Positions 23,117 through 30,200 of a stretch of DNA of 34,074 nucleotides are shown piece after piece (position 1 is the stretch's first letter; the number at the start of each line of letters is the position of its first letter). Source of the DNA: an uncultured Acholeplasmatales bacterium (GTDB taxonomy: Bacteria; Bacillota_I; Bacilli_A; ML615J-28; CAG-698); NCBI GenBank assembly GCA_937877075.1, contig CALEGD010000073.1, positions 1 through 34,074 of the forward strand, in the 5' to 3' direction. The notes under the pieces are model-generated. The model saw only the letters and a program-made list of their open reading frames with translations. It was not told the DNA's origin and did not search any database. The position numbers and the translations under genes are program-made.

Positions 23117-23868
23117 TAATTTTCATCTATAAACGCTCGTCTTACACGATCAAAGAAATCAGTATTCTTTTTCATAATGAAGCAAACAGACTTGTCTGAA
23201 AGTTTCGCATAAACACTTTTTAATTGTTTGAATTCCAGATACTGGCCGTCAACCGCAAGATAATTATGATCACTTTCTTTAACGCTAAGTTTAATCTTTG
23301 ATTTTTCAGAAAGAACAAGTGGAGAAGATAATACTTTATAAACCCTATTATTGATTGGGGCAATCTCAGTTAATTGAATTGCCCGAACATGAGGGTCAAT
23401 AACACTTCCACCTAAGGACTTATTATAGGCAGTTGAACCAGTTGGCGGTGAAATCAAAAAGCCAGTTCCTCTGAATGTTTCAAAAAGTTTGCCATTAATA
23501 TAAATATCAATTATTTGCGTATGTATCGGATTAGTGATTGCTAGTTCGTTCACTGCATAACCACTTATACTTGTTTCTTCGTTCCTTAATTCATACTCAA
23601 GAAGTTGATAACAATCTTCATCGTAATCTCCGCTTTTCAAACTTTCATAAATAGAAGGTAATTCATCCATACTATAATCATTAAAAAATCCAAGTCGACC
23701 AGTATTAATTCCAATAAACTTAACTTTATGGAGAATGTTTTCGTAACGATGAATTGCCCCGAGCATTGTTCCGTCACCGCCGAATGAAAAAATCACATCA
23801 GGATCAGTTTCATCATAGATAAAGGGAGCTCTAAATTTTTTTATATTACCATAATATGCATATTTCAT
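23116..23868 (-). CDS. nadK: NAD kinase
   Basis: ATP-dependent phosphorylation of NAD to NADP. The 250-residue product has the kinase signature FGGDGTMLGAIH (29-40), the NTGRLGFFND substrate motif, NELAI, and the PTGSTAYNKSLGG loop with the Gly-rich NAD site. Four bases separate it from the upstream alarmone synthetase gene. The alarmone synthetase-nadK order matches the B. subtilis yjbM-ppnK arrangement, so shared regulation is likely. Confidence 0.97.
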   Translation of the reverse strand: MKYAYYGNIKKFRAPFIYDETDPDVIFSFGGDGTMLGAIHRYENILHKVKFIGINTGRLGFFNDYSMDELPSIYESLKSGDYDEDCYQLLEYELRNEETSISGYAVNELAITNPIHTQIIDIYINGKLFETFRGTGFLISPPTGSTAYNKSLGGSVIDPHVRAIQLTEIAPINNRVYKVLSSPLVLSEKSKIKLSVKESDHNYLAVDGQYLEFKQLKSVYAKLSDKSVCFIMKKNTDFFDRVRRAFIDEN

Positions 23869-23872
23869 CTTA

Positions 23873-24547
23873 TCACCGCCTAATACTATTTAATAGCAGA
23901 TCATAATCTTCTAATTCATACTCTTCATTTCTAACCTTTTCTACAATCACTTCTTCCATTGCGTTTTTAATCCTCGACATCTCGTTATCAAGTTTACCAG
24001 TAATAAGGGAAGCTTGGAAAAGTCTTTCTTTAATTTCATTAGGAATCTGATGAAAATATTTATACTGTAAAGAATGTTCTATTGATGCCCATAAATGCAT
24101 TGCATGAGTACGAATCTGAAACTCTATATTGATAGGAGATTGACCTTCAACCGTTTCCACTTTATATTTAGTTATAATATGTAGTGATCGATATCCACTT
24201 TCTTTTGGATTTTTAATGTAATCCTTAACCAAAAAAATATCAATATCTTTTCTGGTCTTTAAAAGTTCAAGAACTTGATATACATCCTGAATATATTTAC
24301 AAGTAATTCTAATTCCAGCAATATCATAAATATCATTAGATATATTATTGAAATCAATTCCAAGGCGCTCAGCCTTTTCTAAAATACTTCCCACTGTCTT
24401 CACCCTACCAGAAATTAGCTCAATCGGATTATATGCATTTTTCAATATAAACTCTTTTCGAAGTGATTCTAATTTAATCAAAAAGCCACCGACAGCCAAC
24501 TCGTAAGGTAATAAAAACGTTTTCCAATATAGATTTTCATTCCCCAT
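23873..24547 (-). CDS. relQ: small alarmone synthetase (RelQ/YjbM-like GTP pyrophosphokinase)
   Basis: Single-domain (p)ppGpp synthetase that raises alarmone levels under stress. The 224-residue product is synthetase only, with no HD hydrolase or TGS/ACT domains. Visible family motifs are PYELAVGGFLIKLESLRKEF (helical N-terminus), SGRVKTVGSILEK, YDIAGIRI with the metal-binding Asp, the VKDYIKNPKESGYRSLHII block, EFQIRTHAMHLWASIEHSLQYKY and a C-terminal helix typical of the RelQ/SAS1 group. It is the first gene of a unit with nadK and divergent from the CYTH gene, as in the yjbK-yjbM-ppnK region of Bacillus. Confidence 0.93.
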   Translation of the reverse strand: MGNENLYWKTFLLPYELAVGGFLIKLESLRKEFILKNAYNPIELISGRVKTVGSILEKAERLGIDFNNISNDIYDIAGIRITCKYIQDVYQVLELLKTRKDIDIFLVKDYIKNPKESGYRSLHIITKYKVETVEGQSPINIEFQIRTHAMHLWASIEHSLQYKYFHQIPNEIKERLFQASLITGKLDNEMSRIKNAMEEVIVEKVRNEEYELEDYDLLLNSIRR

Positions 24548-24649
24548 AATTATACGACCTTTCTCAGGATTTTAGTTTCTAAATATATTTTACCATAATT
24601 AATGTGTTTTTACGATAGTTTATGTAATAATAATATCAGGTAAAAGGTA

Positions 24650-24677
24650 TTGCAATTTATAAATTATCTAGTATAAT
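24650..24677 (+). promoter_or_regulatory. sigma-A promoter of the CYTH gene
   Basis: TTGCAA, 16-nt spacer, TATAAT. Transcription from here would begin at about 24684, so the ATG at 24688 would be almost leaderless; the ATG at 24715 has a proper SD. Confidence 0.55.
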
Positions 24678-24714
24678 ATAAAATAATATGACTATAGCAA
24701 GATGGAGGAAAAAG

Positions 24715-25284
24715 ATGCAAACTGGTCCGGATGTACAATTCAAAACACTCTTAAATTTAGAAGAATATGAAAAACTAATTGAAAAGTTCAAAGGTAATCG
24801 TACTGATTTGCAGACAAACCATTATTTCGATACCAAAAGATTTTCTTTAAAAGCCCTCGATGCTTCTTTAAGAGTGCGAGATCGTGACACTCTCGAACTA
24901 ACTCTCAAACGTAAGAAGGGTTATAAATTACTAGAAAACACAGTTCCAATTAACAATGAGGTTTTACAAGAGATGCGAGAAACCGGAGATGTTCCGGAAA
25001 AAGAAATACAAGAAGAACTGATTACTTTAATAGGAGATCAAAAAGTTTATAATTTTCTTAGTTTATCAACTTTTAGAATGTATCTTCCCTATAAGAACGG
25101 AGTTCTTTTTATCGACAAAAGCGAATATCTAGATATTACCGATTATGAATTAGAATACTTAGGCAAGAACTATAATGAGGCAAAAAAAGAATTCATTCAA
25201 ATAATCGGCGAATTTGAAATCCAATATAAAAAAGCTGACAAAAAAATCAAACGAGCTTTCAAAGCTTATAAAAGAATGAATTAA
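24715..25284 (+). CDS. CYTH-domain protein (YjbK-like), degenerate ExExK motif
   Basis: 189-residue protein of the CYTH/triphosphate tunnel family, whose members hydrolyse inorganic triphosphate or related substrates inside a beta tunnel. Tunnel features are NHYFDTKRF, ASLRVRDRDTLELTLKRK and YLDITDYELEYLG. The signature ExExK at the N-terminus, here DVQFK (residues 6-10), has lost both Glu residues, although Asp and Gln are conservative. The start ATG at 24715 follows GGAGG by 6 nt. Encoded divergently from relQ-nadK. Whether it is still a hydrolase cannot be told from sequence alone. A hairpin terminator follows. Confidence 0.85.
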   Translation: MQTGPDVQFKTLLNLEEYEKLIEKFKGNRTDLQTNHYFDTKRFSLKALDASLRVRDRDTLELTLKRKKGYKLLENTVPINNEVLQEMRETGDVPEKEIQEELITLIGDQKVYNFLSLSTFRMYLPYKNGVLFIDKSEYLDITDYELEYLGKNYNEAKKEFIQIIGEFEIQYKKADKKIKRAFKAYKRMN

Positions 25285-25305
25285 AGAGCATAATGCTCTT
25301 TTTTC
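25283..25305 (+). terminator. terminator of the CYTH gene
   Basis: AAAGAGCAT and ATGCTCTTT form a tight hairpin followed by T residues. Confidence 0.85.
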
Positions 25306-25628
25306 GTATAATAAAAGTTAAGAGATTTAATTGTTAATTTCTTAGCTTTTTATTTAATTTAAGAGATGAAAATGTTATAATATTTTCGAAGAGATGAAAA
25401 ATTATTATTTCTTGTTTTCCTTCTAATAGTTTATTTAAAAATGAAATCGGATGAAAAGGTTGACTAAACAGTAACATGAAATTATGTCATCAATGATATA
25501 ATAATCACATAAGCTCAGCAACAATCTGTTTCTTGATTGTGAGGGGATGATTAATATTGTTCTTATTTTAGAAATTAATCTTATGGATATAATGCTTAGT
25601 TGATTCAGAAATTTAGTCTCATCTAAAT
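25306..25628. other. gene-free gap with a 12-bp direct repeat
   Basis: No convincing coding frame, RNA gene or mobile element. AAGAGATGAAAA occurs at 25361-25372 and 25389-25400, with a shorter AAGAGAT at 25319. A TATAAT lies between the two long copies (25376-25381) without a good -35. Short frames on either strand lack an SD or cross the spx terminator. Confidence 0.5.
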
Positions 25629-25669
25629 GAAAAAAGCATTTCAATGTAAACTACAAACTGAAATGCTTT
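25629..25669 (-). terminator. terminator of spx
   Basis: AAAGCATTTCA and TGAAATGCTTT make a perfect 11-bp stem with a 15-nt loop; the minus strand continues TTTTTTC after the stem. It lies about 40 nt past the spx stop. Confidence 0.8.
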
Positions 25670-25706
25670 GTTTTTCAGATTATTTAAAAAAATGATGCAA
25701 AGACCT

Positions 25707-26135
25707 TTAATCAATAATTTTGATAGCTTTTTCATACTCACAGGGTTCTTCTTTAAAACAATGCTCACAGTTGATATTACGAATTTCTTCTGGTAAGAAA
25801 AGCTCAATATCATCATCATTGTAGCCAACCTGAAGTTCAAAATCCGTTACGATAATCGGTCTTTTCAGAACACTGGGGTTAGCTACTATGAAATCAACCA
25901 ACTCATGTAGTTTCATTCTTTCAATTTGCTTTCCCCTTTCTTTATAGATATTTGATCTAGTCGATATAATATCTTCAAATCCGTTTTCGCTATTGTATAG
26001 CATCTTAAAAATGTCATCTCTAGTTAGAGGGGTTGTAAAAATGTTTTTCTCAGTGTACGCTATGTTGTACCTATTAAAATACTGTTTTACTTTCCGACAG
26101 GATGAACAACTTGGAGAAGTATAAAGTTTAATCAT
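25707..26135 (-). CDS. spx: redox-responsive transcriptional regulator Spx
   Basis: Arsenate-reductase-fold protein that binds the RNA polymerase alpha C-terminal domain and switches on thiol-stress genes. The 142-residue product carries the redox switch Cys10-x-x-Cys13 (SPSCSSCRK) and the RPIIVTDFELQVGYNDDDIE block, with LPEEIRNI near the C-terminus. The tail has two more cysteines (CEHCFKEEPC), which is unusual for the short Spx terminus. The ATG at 26135 follows AGGAGGT by 5 nt; a TTG at 26141 abuts that SD. The minus strand at 26167-26162 offers TAAAAT preceded by TG. ClpP, part of the protease that degrades Spx in Bacillus, is encoded nearby. Confidence 0.93.
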   Translation of the reverse strand: MIKLYTSPSCSSCRKVKQYFNRYNIAYTEKNIFTTPLTRDDIFKMLYNSENGFEDIISTRSNIYKERGKQIERMKLHELVDFIVANPSVLKRPIIVTDFELQVGYNDDDIELFLPEEIRNINCEHCFKEEPCEYEKAIKIID

Positions 26136-26329
26136 ATTCAACCTCCTTCTTCATAATTTACATTTTAACATAAAACTTTACGAAAATAAACATATTTTTT
26201 GATAAAAGCTAACTAAAAGATTATGAATCATCTATAAGATAGCCGGTTCATAAAAAAATTATTTTCTTCGAACATTTCCTCTGAGTATAATATAGAAAAC
26301 TAACTTTGTAAGCAAAATGTATAATCTTC

Positions 26330-26358
26330 TTGACAAATTAATTTTTATAATTTAAAAT
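26330..26358 (+). promoter_or_regulatory. sigma-A promoter of trpS
   Basis: TTGACA, 17-nt spacer, TAAAAT. Confidence 0.8.
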
Positions 26359-26364
26359 TATACA

Positions 26365-26585
26365 AAACCATAACAAGAGAAAAGTAGTTAATTTCCTTTA
26401 AGCTTAGCGAAGCCGGACAGTGAAAGCGGCCCTTAAAAGATTAATGAATGGGCTCTTTAGTTTTGATGAGGAAATGCATCAACGTAAGTCTGCGTTAAAG
26501 ATTTAAGTGTCAAAATCATTTGATTTTGAAAATAAGGTGGTACCGCCAAACTTTGGTCCTTATATTATAATAAGGCCTTTTTTAT
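26365..26585 (+). ncRNA. T-box leader of trpS, Trp specifier UGG
   Basis: Antiterminator AAGGTGGTACCGCC at 26534-26547, then a terminator hairpin pairing GGTCCTTAT with ATAAGGCC and ending in a T run near 26584. In Stem I, GAA-UGG-GCU places a Trp specifier at 26449-26451. AGCGGCCC upstream fits the conserved Stem I distal region. No TrpS coding starts inside it, although an open frame crosses it. Confidence 0.93.
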
Positions 26586-26612
26586 TTCCCAAATTACATA
26601 TAATAAATAGTA

Positions 26613-26650
26613 CAAGGAGGAAAGCAATAAAATTATTGCGAAAAAGAATG
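26613..26650 (+). promoter_or_regulatory. trpS ribosome binding site with hairpin spacer
   Basis: AAGGAGG ends at 26620 but the ATG is at 26648, 27 nt away. Between them GCAATAA (26624-26630) and TTATTGC (26633-26639) are exact reverse complements. Folding this hairpin leaves an effective SD-to-AUG distance of about 11 nt. Confidence 0.6.
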
Positions 26651-27643
26651 AATAAAATAGTTTTATCAGGTATAAAACCGACGGGAATCCCGACTCTCGG
26701 AAATTATCTCGGGGCTTTAAAGAATTTTGTGAAACTACAGAAGGAAATGGAAGATTACGACTTCTACATTTTCATTGCTGATTTACATGCAATAACCGTC
26801 TTCCAAGATCCAAAAGAATTGAAACAAAATATTAAAAACTTAGCAGCAATTTATCTTGCTTGTGGCTTAACAGAGGAAAAACTTACTCTTTTTGTTCAGT
26901 CAGAAGTGAATGAACACGCTGCACTTGGCTATATAATGCAATCTATATCTTATTTGGGGGAACTAGAAAGAATGACTCAGTTTAAGGACAAGATGCAAAA
27001 ACAAGTGCAAGGTGTAACTTCTGCCCTCTTTACCTATCCGGCTTTAATGGCAGCGGATATCTTACTTTATGATGCGAAATATGTCCCAGTCGGTGAAGAC
27101 CAAAAACAACATTTAGAACTAACGCGCGATCTTGCCATTCGCTTCAATAATCGTTATGGAGAAACCTTTACGGTTCCGGAAGGTTTGATCAGCGAAAAAG
27201 GTGCTCGTATTATGGACCTACAAGATCCTAGTAAAAAAATGGATAAATCATCAGAAAACGGACGGGGTTGTATTTTCCTACTCGAACCTTTGTCATCAAT
27301 TAAAAAGAAGATAAAGAGCGCGGTAACCGACAGTGAGGCAATAGTTAGATATGACCAGGAAAATAAGCCGGGAATTGCTAATTTGATGACAATCTATTCG
27401 ATTATCTCCGGTCTTTCTTATTCAGAAATAGAGTCTAAATATCATGGAAAAGGCTATGGTGATTTCAAAAAGGACTTGGCTGATATTGTAGCTGATGAAA
27501 TCGGAGTCATCCAAAATCGTTTCCAAGAAATAATAAACTCGAAAAAGTTAGAGGAACTTTTTGACCAAGGAAGAGAGAAAGCTAAAGCATATGCTTCTAG
27601 GAAACTACAAAAGGTTTATAAAAAAGTTGGTTTAGGAAGATGA
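26648..27643 (+). CDS. trpS: tryptophanyl-tRNA synthetase
   Basis: Class I synthetase charging tRNA-Trp. 331 residues from the ATG at 26648, the normal length. The N-terminus KIVLSGIKPTGIPTLGNYLG carries the HIGH-equivalent TLGN, followed by YIFIADLHA, PVGEDQKQHLELTRD (adenylate-site region) and the KMSKS loop as KKMDKS. An open frame continues 47 codons upstream through the T-box, but family members begin at this Met, and that extension lies in structured RNA. An in-frame TTG at 26636 sits inside the spacer hairpin and is less likely. A hairpin terminator follows. Confidence 0.97.
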   Translation: MNKIVLSGIKPTGIPTLGNYLGALKNFVKLQKEMEDYDFYIFIADLHAITVFQDPKELKQNIKNLAAIYLACGLTEEKLTLFVQSEVNEHAALGYIMQSISYLGELERMTQFKDKMQKQVQGVTSALFTYPALMAADILLYDAKYVPVGEDQKQHLELTRDLAIRFNNRYGETFTVPEGLISEKGARIMDLQDPSKKMDKSSENGRGCIFLLEPLSSIKKKIKSAVTDSEAIVRYDQENKPGIANLMTIYSIISGLSYSEIESKYHGKGYGDFKKDLADIVADEIGVIQNRFQEIINSKKLEELFDQGREKAKAYASRKLQKVYKKVGLGR

Positions 27644-27647
27644 AATA

Positions 27648-27675
27648 CAGGTTACGCTAACGCGTAACCTGTTTT
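27648..27675. terminator. terminator between convergent trpS and tyrS
   Basis: CAGGTTACGC and GCGTAACCTG form a 10-bp stem with loop TAAC, followed by TTTT on the plus strand. It reaches the tyrS stop, so it may serve both genes, though the minus strand lacks a U run. Confidence 0.75.
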
Positions 27676-28930
27676 AATGTTTAATCAGATAATAATTCTT
27701 TTTCCCTCTTCTGATAACAGTAAATTGTTGATCTATGGCCTTATCTTTGGAAACAAGAAAATCAAAATCTCTTACCGTTTCTCCATTTATGCTAACGGCT
27801 CCATTTTTCAAGAATTCACGAGCTTCACGTTTAGAGACTGCAGCTTTTACATCAACCAAAGCATCAATGATATTTACATCAGAACTTACTTCAAGTGATG
27901 GGACATCTTTAAAGCCGATTCCAATTTCTTCAGAATTCAACTCTTTAATATTACCACTGAAGAGAACCTCAGAAAGCTTCACTGCTTGTAAATAGGCTTT
28001 ATCTCCATGAACAAGAGTTACTACTTCTCTGGCAAGTGCTTTTTGAGCGGAACGTAAATGCGGTGCATCTTTCATTTGCTTTTCTAAGCCTTCTATCTCT
28101 TCTTTAGATAAGAAAGTATAATATTTCAAGAAACTAATTACATCATTATCTGCTGTATTAATAAAGAACTGATACATTTCATAAGGTGTAGTTTTAGAGG
28201 AATCGAGCCAAACGGCTCCACTTTCGGTTTTTCCGAATTTGGTTCCGTCACTTTTCAGAATTAAAGGCATTGTTAGGGCAAACGCTTTTGCTTCTGGTCC
28301 TTCAATCTTTCTGATTAAATCAATTCCTGAGGTAATGTTTCCCCATTGGTCTTGCCCGCCAATTTGCAGCTCACAGCGCAAAGTGGGGTTCTGATACATT
28401 TTTAAGAAATCAATACTTTGCATAATCATATAAGAGAATTCTAAATATGTCAGGCCATCTTCAAGTCTTGATTTTACCGTTTCCTTTGAAAGCATTATAT
28501 TGATGTTGAAATGACGACCATAGTCGCGCCACATTTCTAAAGCCTTCATTTCACCCAACCAAGAATAATTATCCAGACAGAAAGCAGTTTTATTATCAAA
28601 GGGTATGAAATGAGAAAATTGTTTCTTAAAGATTTCGCCCCAAGAAAGGACTGTATCTACATCGTTTAAAGATCTTTCAGCTTTCTTTCCGGTAGGATCT
28701 CCTACAAGCCCGGTTCCCGATCCCGTCAAGGCAATTACCCGATGTCCAGCCCGATGAAATCTCATCAAAGTAATAATTGGCACTAAAGAACCAATATGGA
28801 GACTATCAGCGGTGGGATCAAATCCGCAGTATAGAGTTATTGGTTTCTCTTCCAATCGTTTTTCTAGTTCTTCTTCATTGATGACATCATATATTAATCC
28901 TCGCCATCTAAACTCTTCTAATAAAGTCAT
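27674..28930 (-). CDS. tyrS: tyrosyl-tRNA synthetase
   Basis: Class I synthetase charging tRNA-Tyr. The 418-residue product has CGFDPTADSLHIGSL (with HIGS), the Tyr-binding YMIMQSIDFL and GGQDQWGN motifs, the KMSKS-type loop KFGKTESG, and a C-terminal S4 RNA-binding domain (SKREAREFLKNGAVSINGE). SD AAGGAGG precedes the ATG at 28930. It is under its own T-box and downstream of the ccpA-like gene; tyrS and ccpA are also linked in Bacillus. Confidence 0.98.
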   Translation of the reverse strand: MTLLEEFRWRGLIYDVINEEELEKRLEEKPITLYCGFDPTADSLHIGSLVPIITLMRFHRAGHRVIALTGSGTGLVGDPTGKKAERSLNDVDTVLSWGEIFKKQFSHFIPFDNKTAFCLDNYSWLGEMKALEMWRDYGRHFNINIMLSKETVKSRLEDGLTYLEFSYMIMQSIDFLKMYQNPTLRCELQIGGQDQWGNITSGIDLIRKIEGPEAKAFALTMPLILKSDGTKFGKTESGAVWLDSSKTTPYEMYQFFINTADNDVISFLKYYTFLSKEEIEGLEKQMKDAPHLRSAQKALAREVVTLVHGDKAYLQAVKLSEVLFSGNIKELNSEEIGIGFKDVPSLEVSSDVNIIDALVDVKAAVSKREAREFLKNGAVSINGETVRDFDFLVSKDKAIDQQFTVIRRGKKNYYLIKH

Positions 28931-28960
28931 ATGTCCTCCTTATTTATATCTATTATAAGC

Positions 28961-29125
28961 AAAAAAGTCCTTAAATATTTAAGGACGAAATAAATTCCGC
29001 GGTACCACCTTAATTTTTAGATTTCTCTAAACACTTAAAAGTAAGTGAAGCTCCTAAGTGGTATTTCTAAAAGGTTCCGCCTGAATTCTCACCAACCATT
29101 CAATCTCTGTTTTTTACGGAAACAA
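28961..29125 (-). ncRNA. T-box leader of tyrS, Tyr specifier UAC
   Basis: Minus strand antiterminator AAGGTGGTACCGCGG (29011-28997), then a perfect 10-bp terminator palindrome (GTCCTTAAAT/ATTTAAGGAC, 28967-28986) and six U. Upstream, GAAA-UAC-CAC gives a Tyr specifier UAC at 29063-29061. A weak TATAAA at 29131-29126 could be its -10. Confidence 0.93.
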
Positions 29126-29152
29126 TTTATACTAAAATCTTATTCATCGCTT

Positions 29153-30139
29153 CTATTTAGTTGAGTCACGCCAAACAATCCGATAATCAATTAATATATT
29201 CGGATATTTTCTATCTGTGGTTTTCCCTGTCATCAAATCTGTTAGATAGGCCATTGCTTTTGCACCGATTTCATAAACCGGTGTATCCACACATGTCAGT
29301 TTTGGATTCGATAATACGGCATATTTGGTATTTTGAAAACCGATTACTTGAAGTTGTTCAGGGACTTTATAGCCTCTTTTTATAGCTACATTCATAAAGG
29401 AAATCGCTATTGAATCACGAACGACTAAAGCCACTTCTGGAGCCTTCTTATCTAAGATTTCGTCAAAGTCTTTTTCATTAATATTAATTTCACCGGTAGT
29501 TTGGAAGATATTCACAGGAAGATTCGCTTCCTTCATGGCCTTTTTATAGCCTTCTTCCTTCATATCGTTCACTGTATATTTATGTTCTGTCGATATGAAC
29601 AAAATATCCTTATTACCTTTTTCAATCATTGTCTTTGTGGTTTGATAAGCACATTCCTCATAATCTAGTCCAACGCTACCAAATTCATCACTGGGGGACA
29701 ATTGATTAACAAAAATGACCGGAACCGGTGTATTCTTAAGGTTCATAATCATCTCTTTGGTAACTTCATCATTCATCAAAAGAATACCGTCAACGCTAGA
29801 CGCTATAACTTCTCCCCAGAAATCCTGATCCATTTTGGATTCAGCAATAAATAAACGAAGGGTATAACCATATTTTTTTGCACTGTCGTCAATTCCTTGA
29901 ATCATTTCCGCTACCGAAGCCCGAGAAATCTTGGGAATAACGATGGCAACAGTTGTAGAACGTCTGCTGGCAAGGCCTCTGGCATTGGCATTAGGTTTAT
30001 AACCTTTTTCTTTAATAATCTTCAAAACCTTATTTCTCGTCGATTCTTTAACTTTTTCCGGATGGTTCAAAACTCTTGATACGGTTGCAAGGCTGACACC
30101 CGCAGCACCGGCAATGTCATAAATTTTTGTTTGATTCAC
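29153..30139 (-). CDS. ccpA: LacI-family regulator, probable CcpA
   Basis: 328-residue repressor. The N-terminal HTH and hinge (TKIYDIAGAAGVSLATVSRV to NANARGLASRRS) are followed by a periplasmic-binding-protein-like effector domain beginning TVAIVIPKISRASVAEMIQG. Its length, the hinge pattern (GYKPNANARGLASRRSTTVA) and its place between murC and tyrS, as in B. subtilis, support CcpA, the global carbon catabolite regulator that acts with HPr-Ser-P. Another LacI-type repressor cannot be excluded. The start is GTG at 30139, after AAGGTGAT. A palindrome overlaps its own -35, and a cre-like site lies before opp in this window. Confidence 0.8.
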   Translation of the reverse strand: MNQTKIYDIAGAAGVSLATVSRVLNHPEKVKESTRNKVLKIIKEKGYKPNANARGLASRRSTTVAIVIPKISRASVAEMIQGIDDSAKKYGYTLRLFIAESKMDQDFWGEVIASSVDGILLMNDEVTKEMIMNLKNTPVPVIFVNQLSPSDEFGSVGLDYEECAYQTTKTMIEKGNKDILFISTEHKYTVNDMKEEGYKKAMKEANLPVNIFQTTGEININEKDFDEILDKKAPEVALVVRDSIAISFMNVAIKRGYKVPEQLQVIGFQNTKYAVLSNPKLTCVDTPVYEIGAKAMAYLTDLMTGKTTDRKYPNILIDYRIVWRDSTK

Positions 30140-30165
30140 TTTTTATCACCTTCTTTATTTAATTA

Positions 30166-30194
30166 ATTTTAGCATATAATGAAAATATTTTCAA
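30166..30194 (-). promoter_or_regulatory. ccpA-like promoter overlapped by a 14-bp palindrome
   Basis: Minus strand TTGAAA (30194-30189), 17-nt spacer, TAAAAT (30171-30166). The perfect palindrome TGAAAATATTTTCA at 30180-30193 covers most of the -35. It has the TG..CA ends and spacing of a cre but TA instead of the central CG. Confidence 0.6.
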
Positions 30195-30200
30195 TACAAA

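Noticed and set aside
25435..25644. 69-residue minus-strand frame in the gap before spx
   Set aside because: Crosses the spx terminator hairpin and has no SD.
26507..26647. Upstream extension of the trpS reading frame (47 codons)
   Set aside because: It runs through the T-box antiterminator and terminator; family alignment and the SD place the start at or near 26648.
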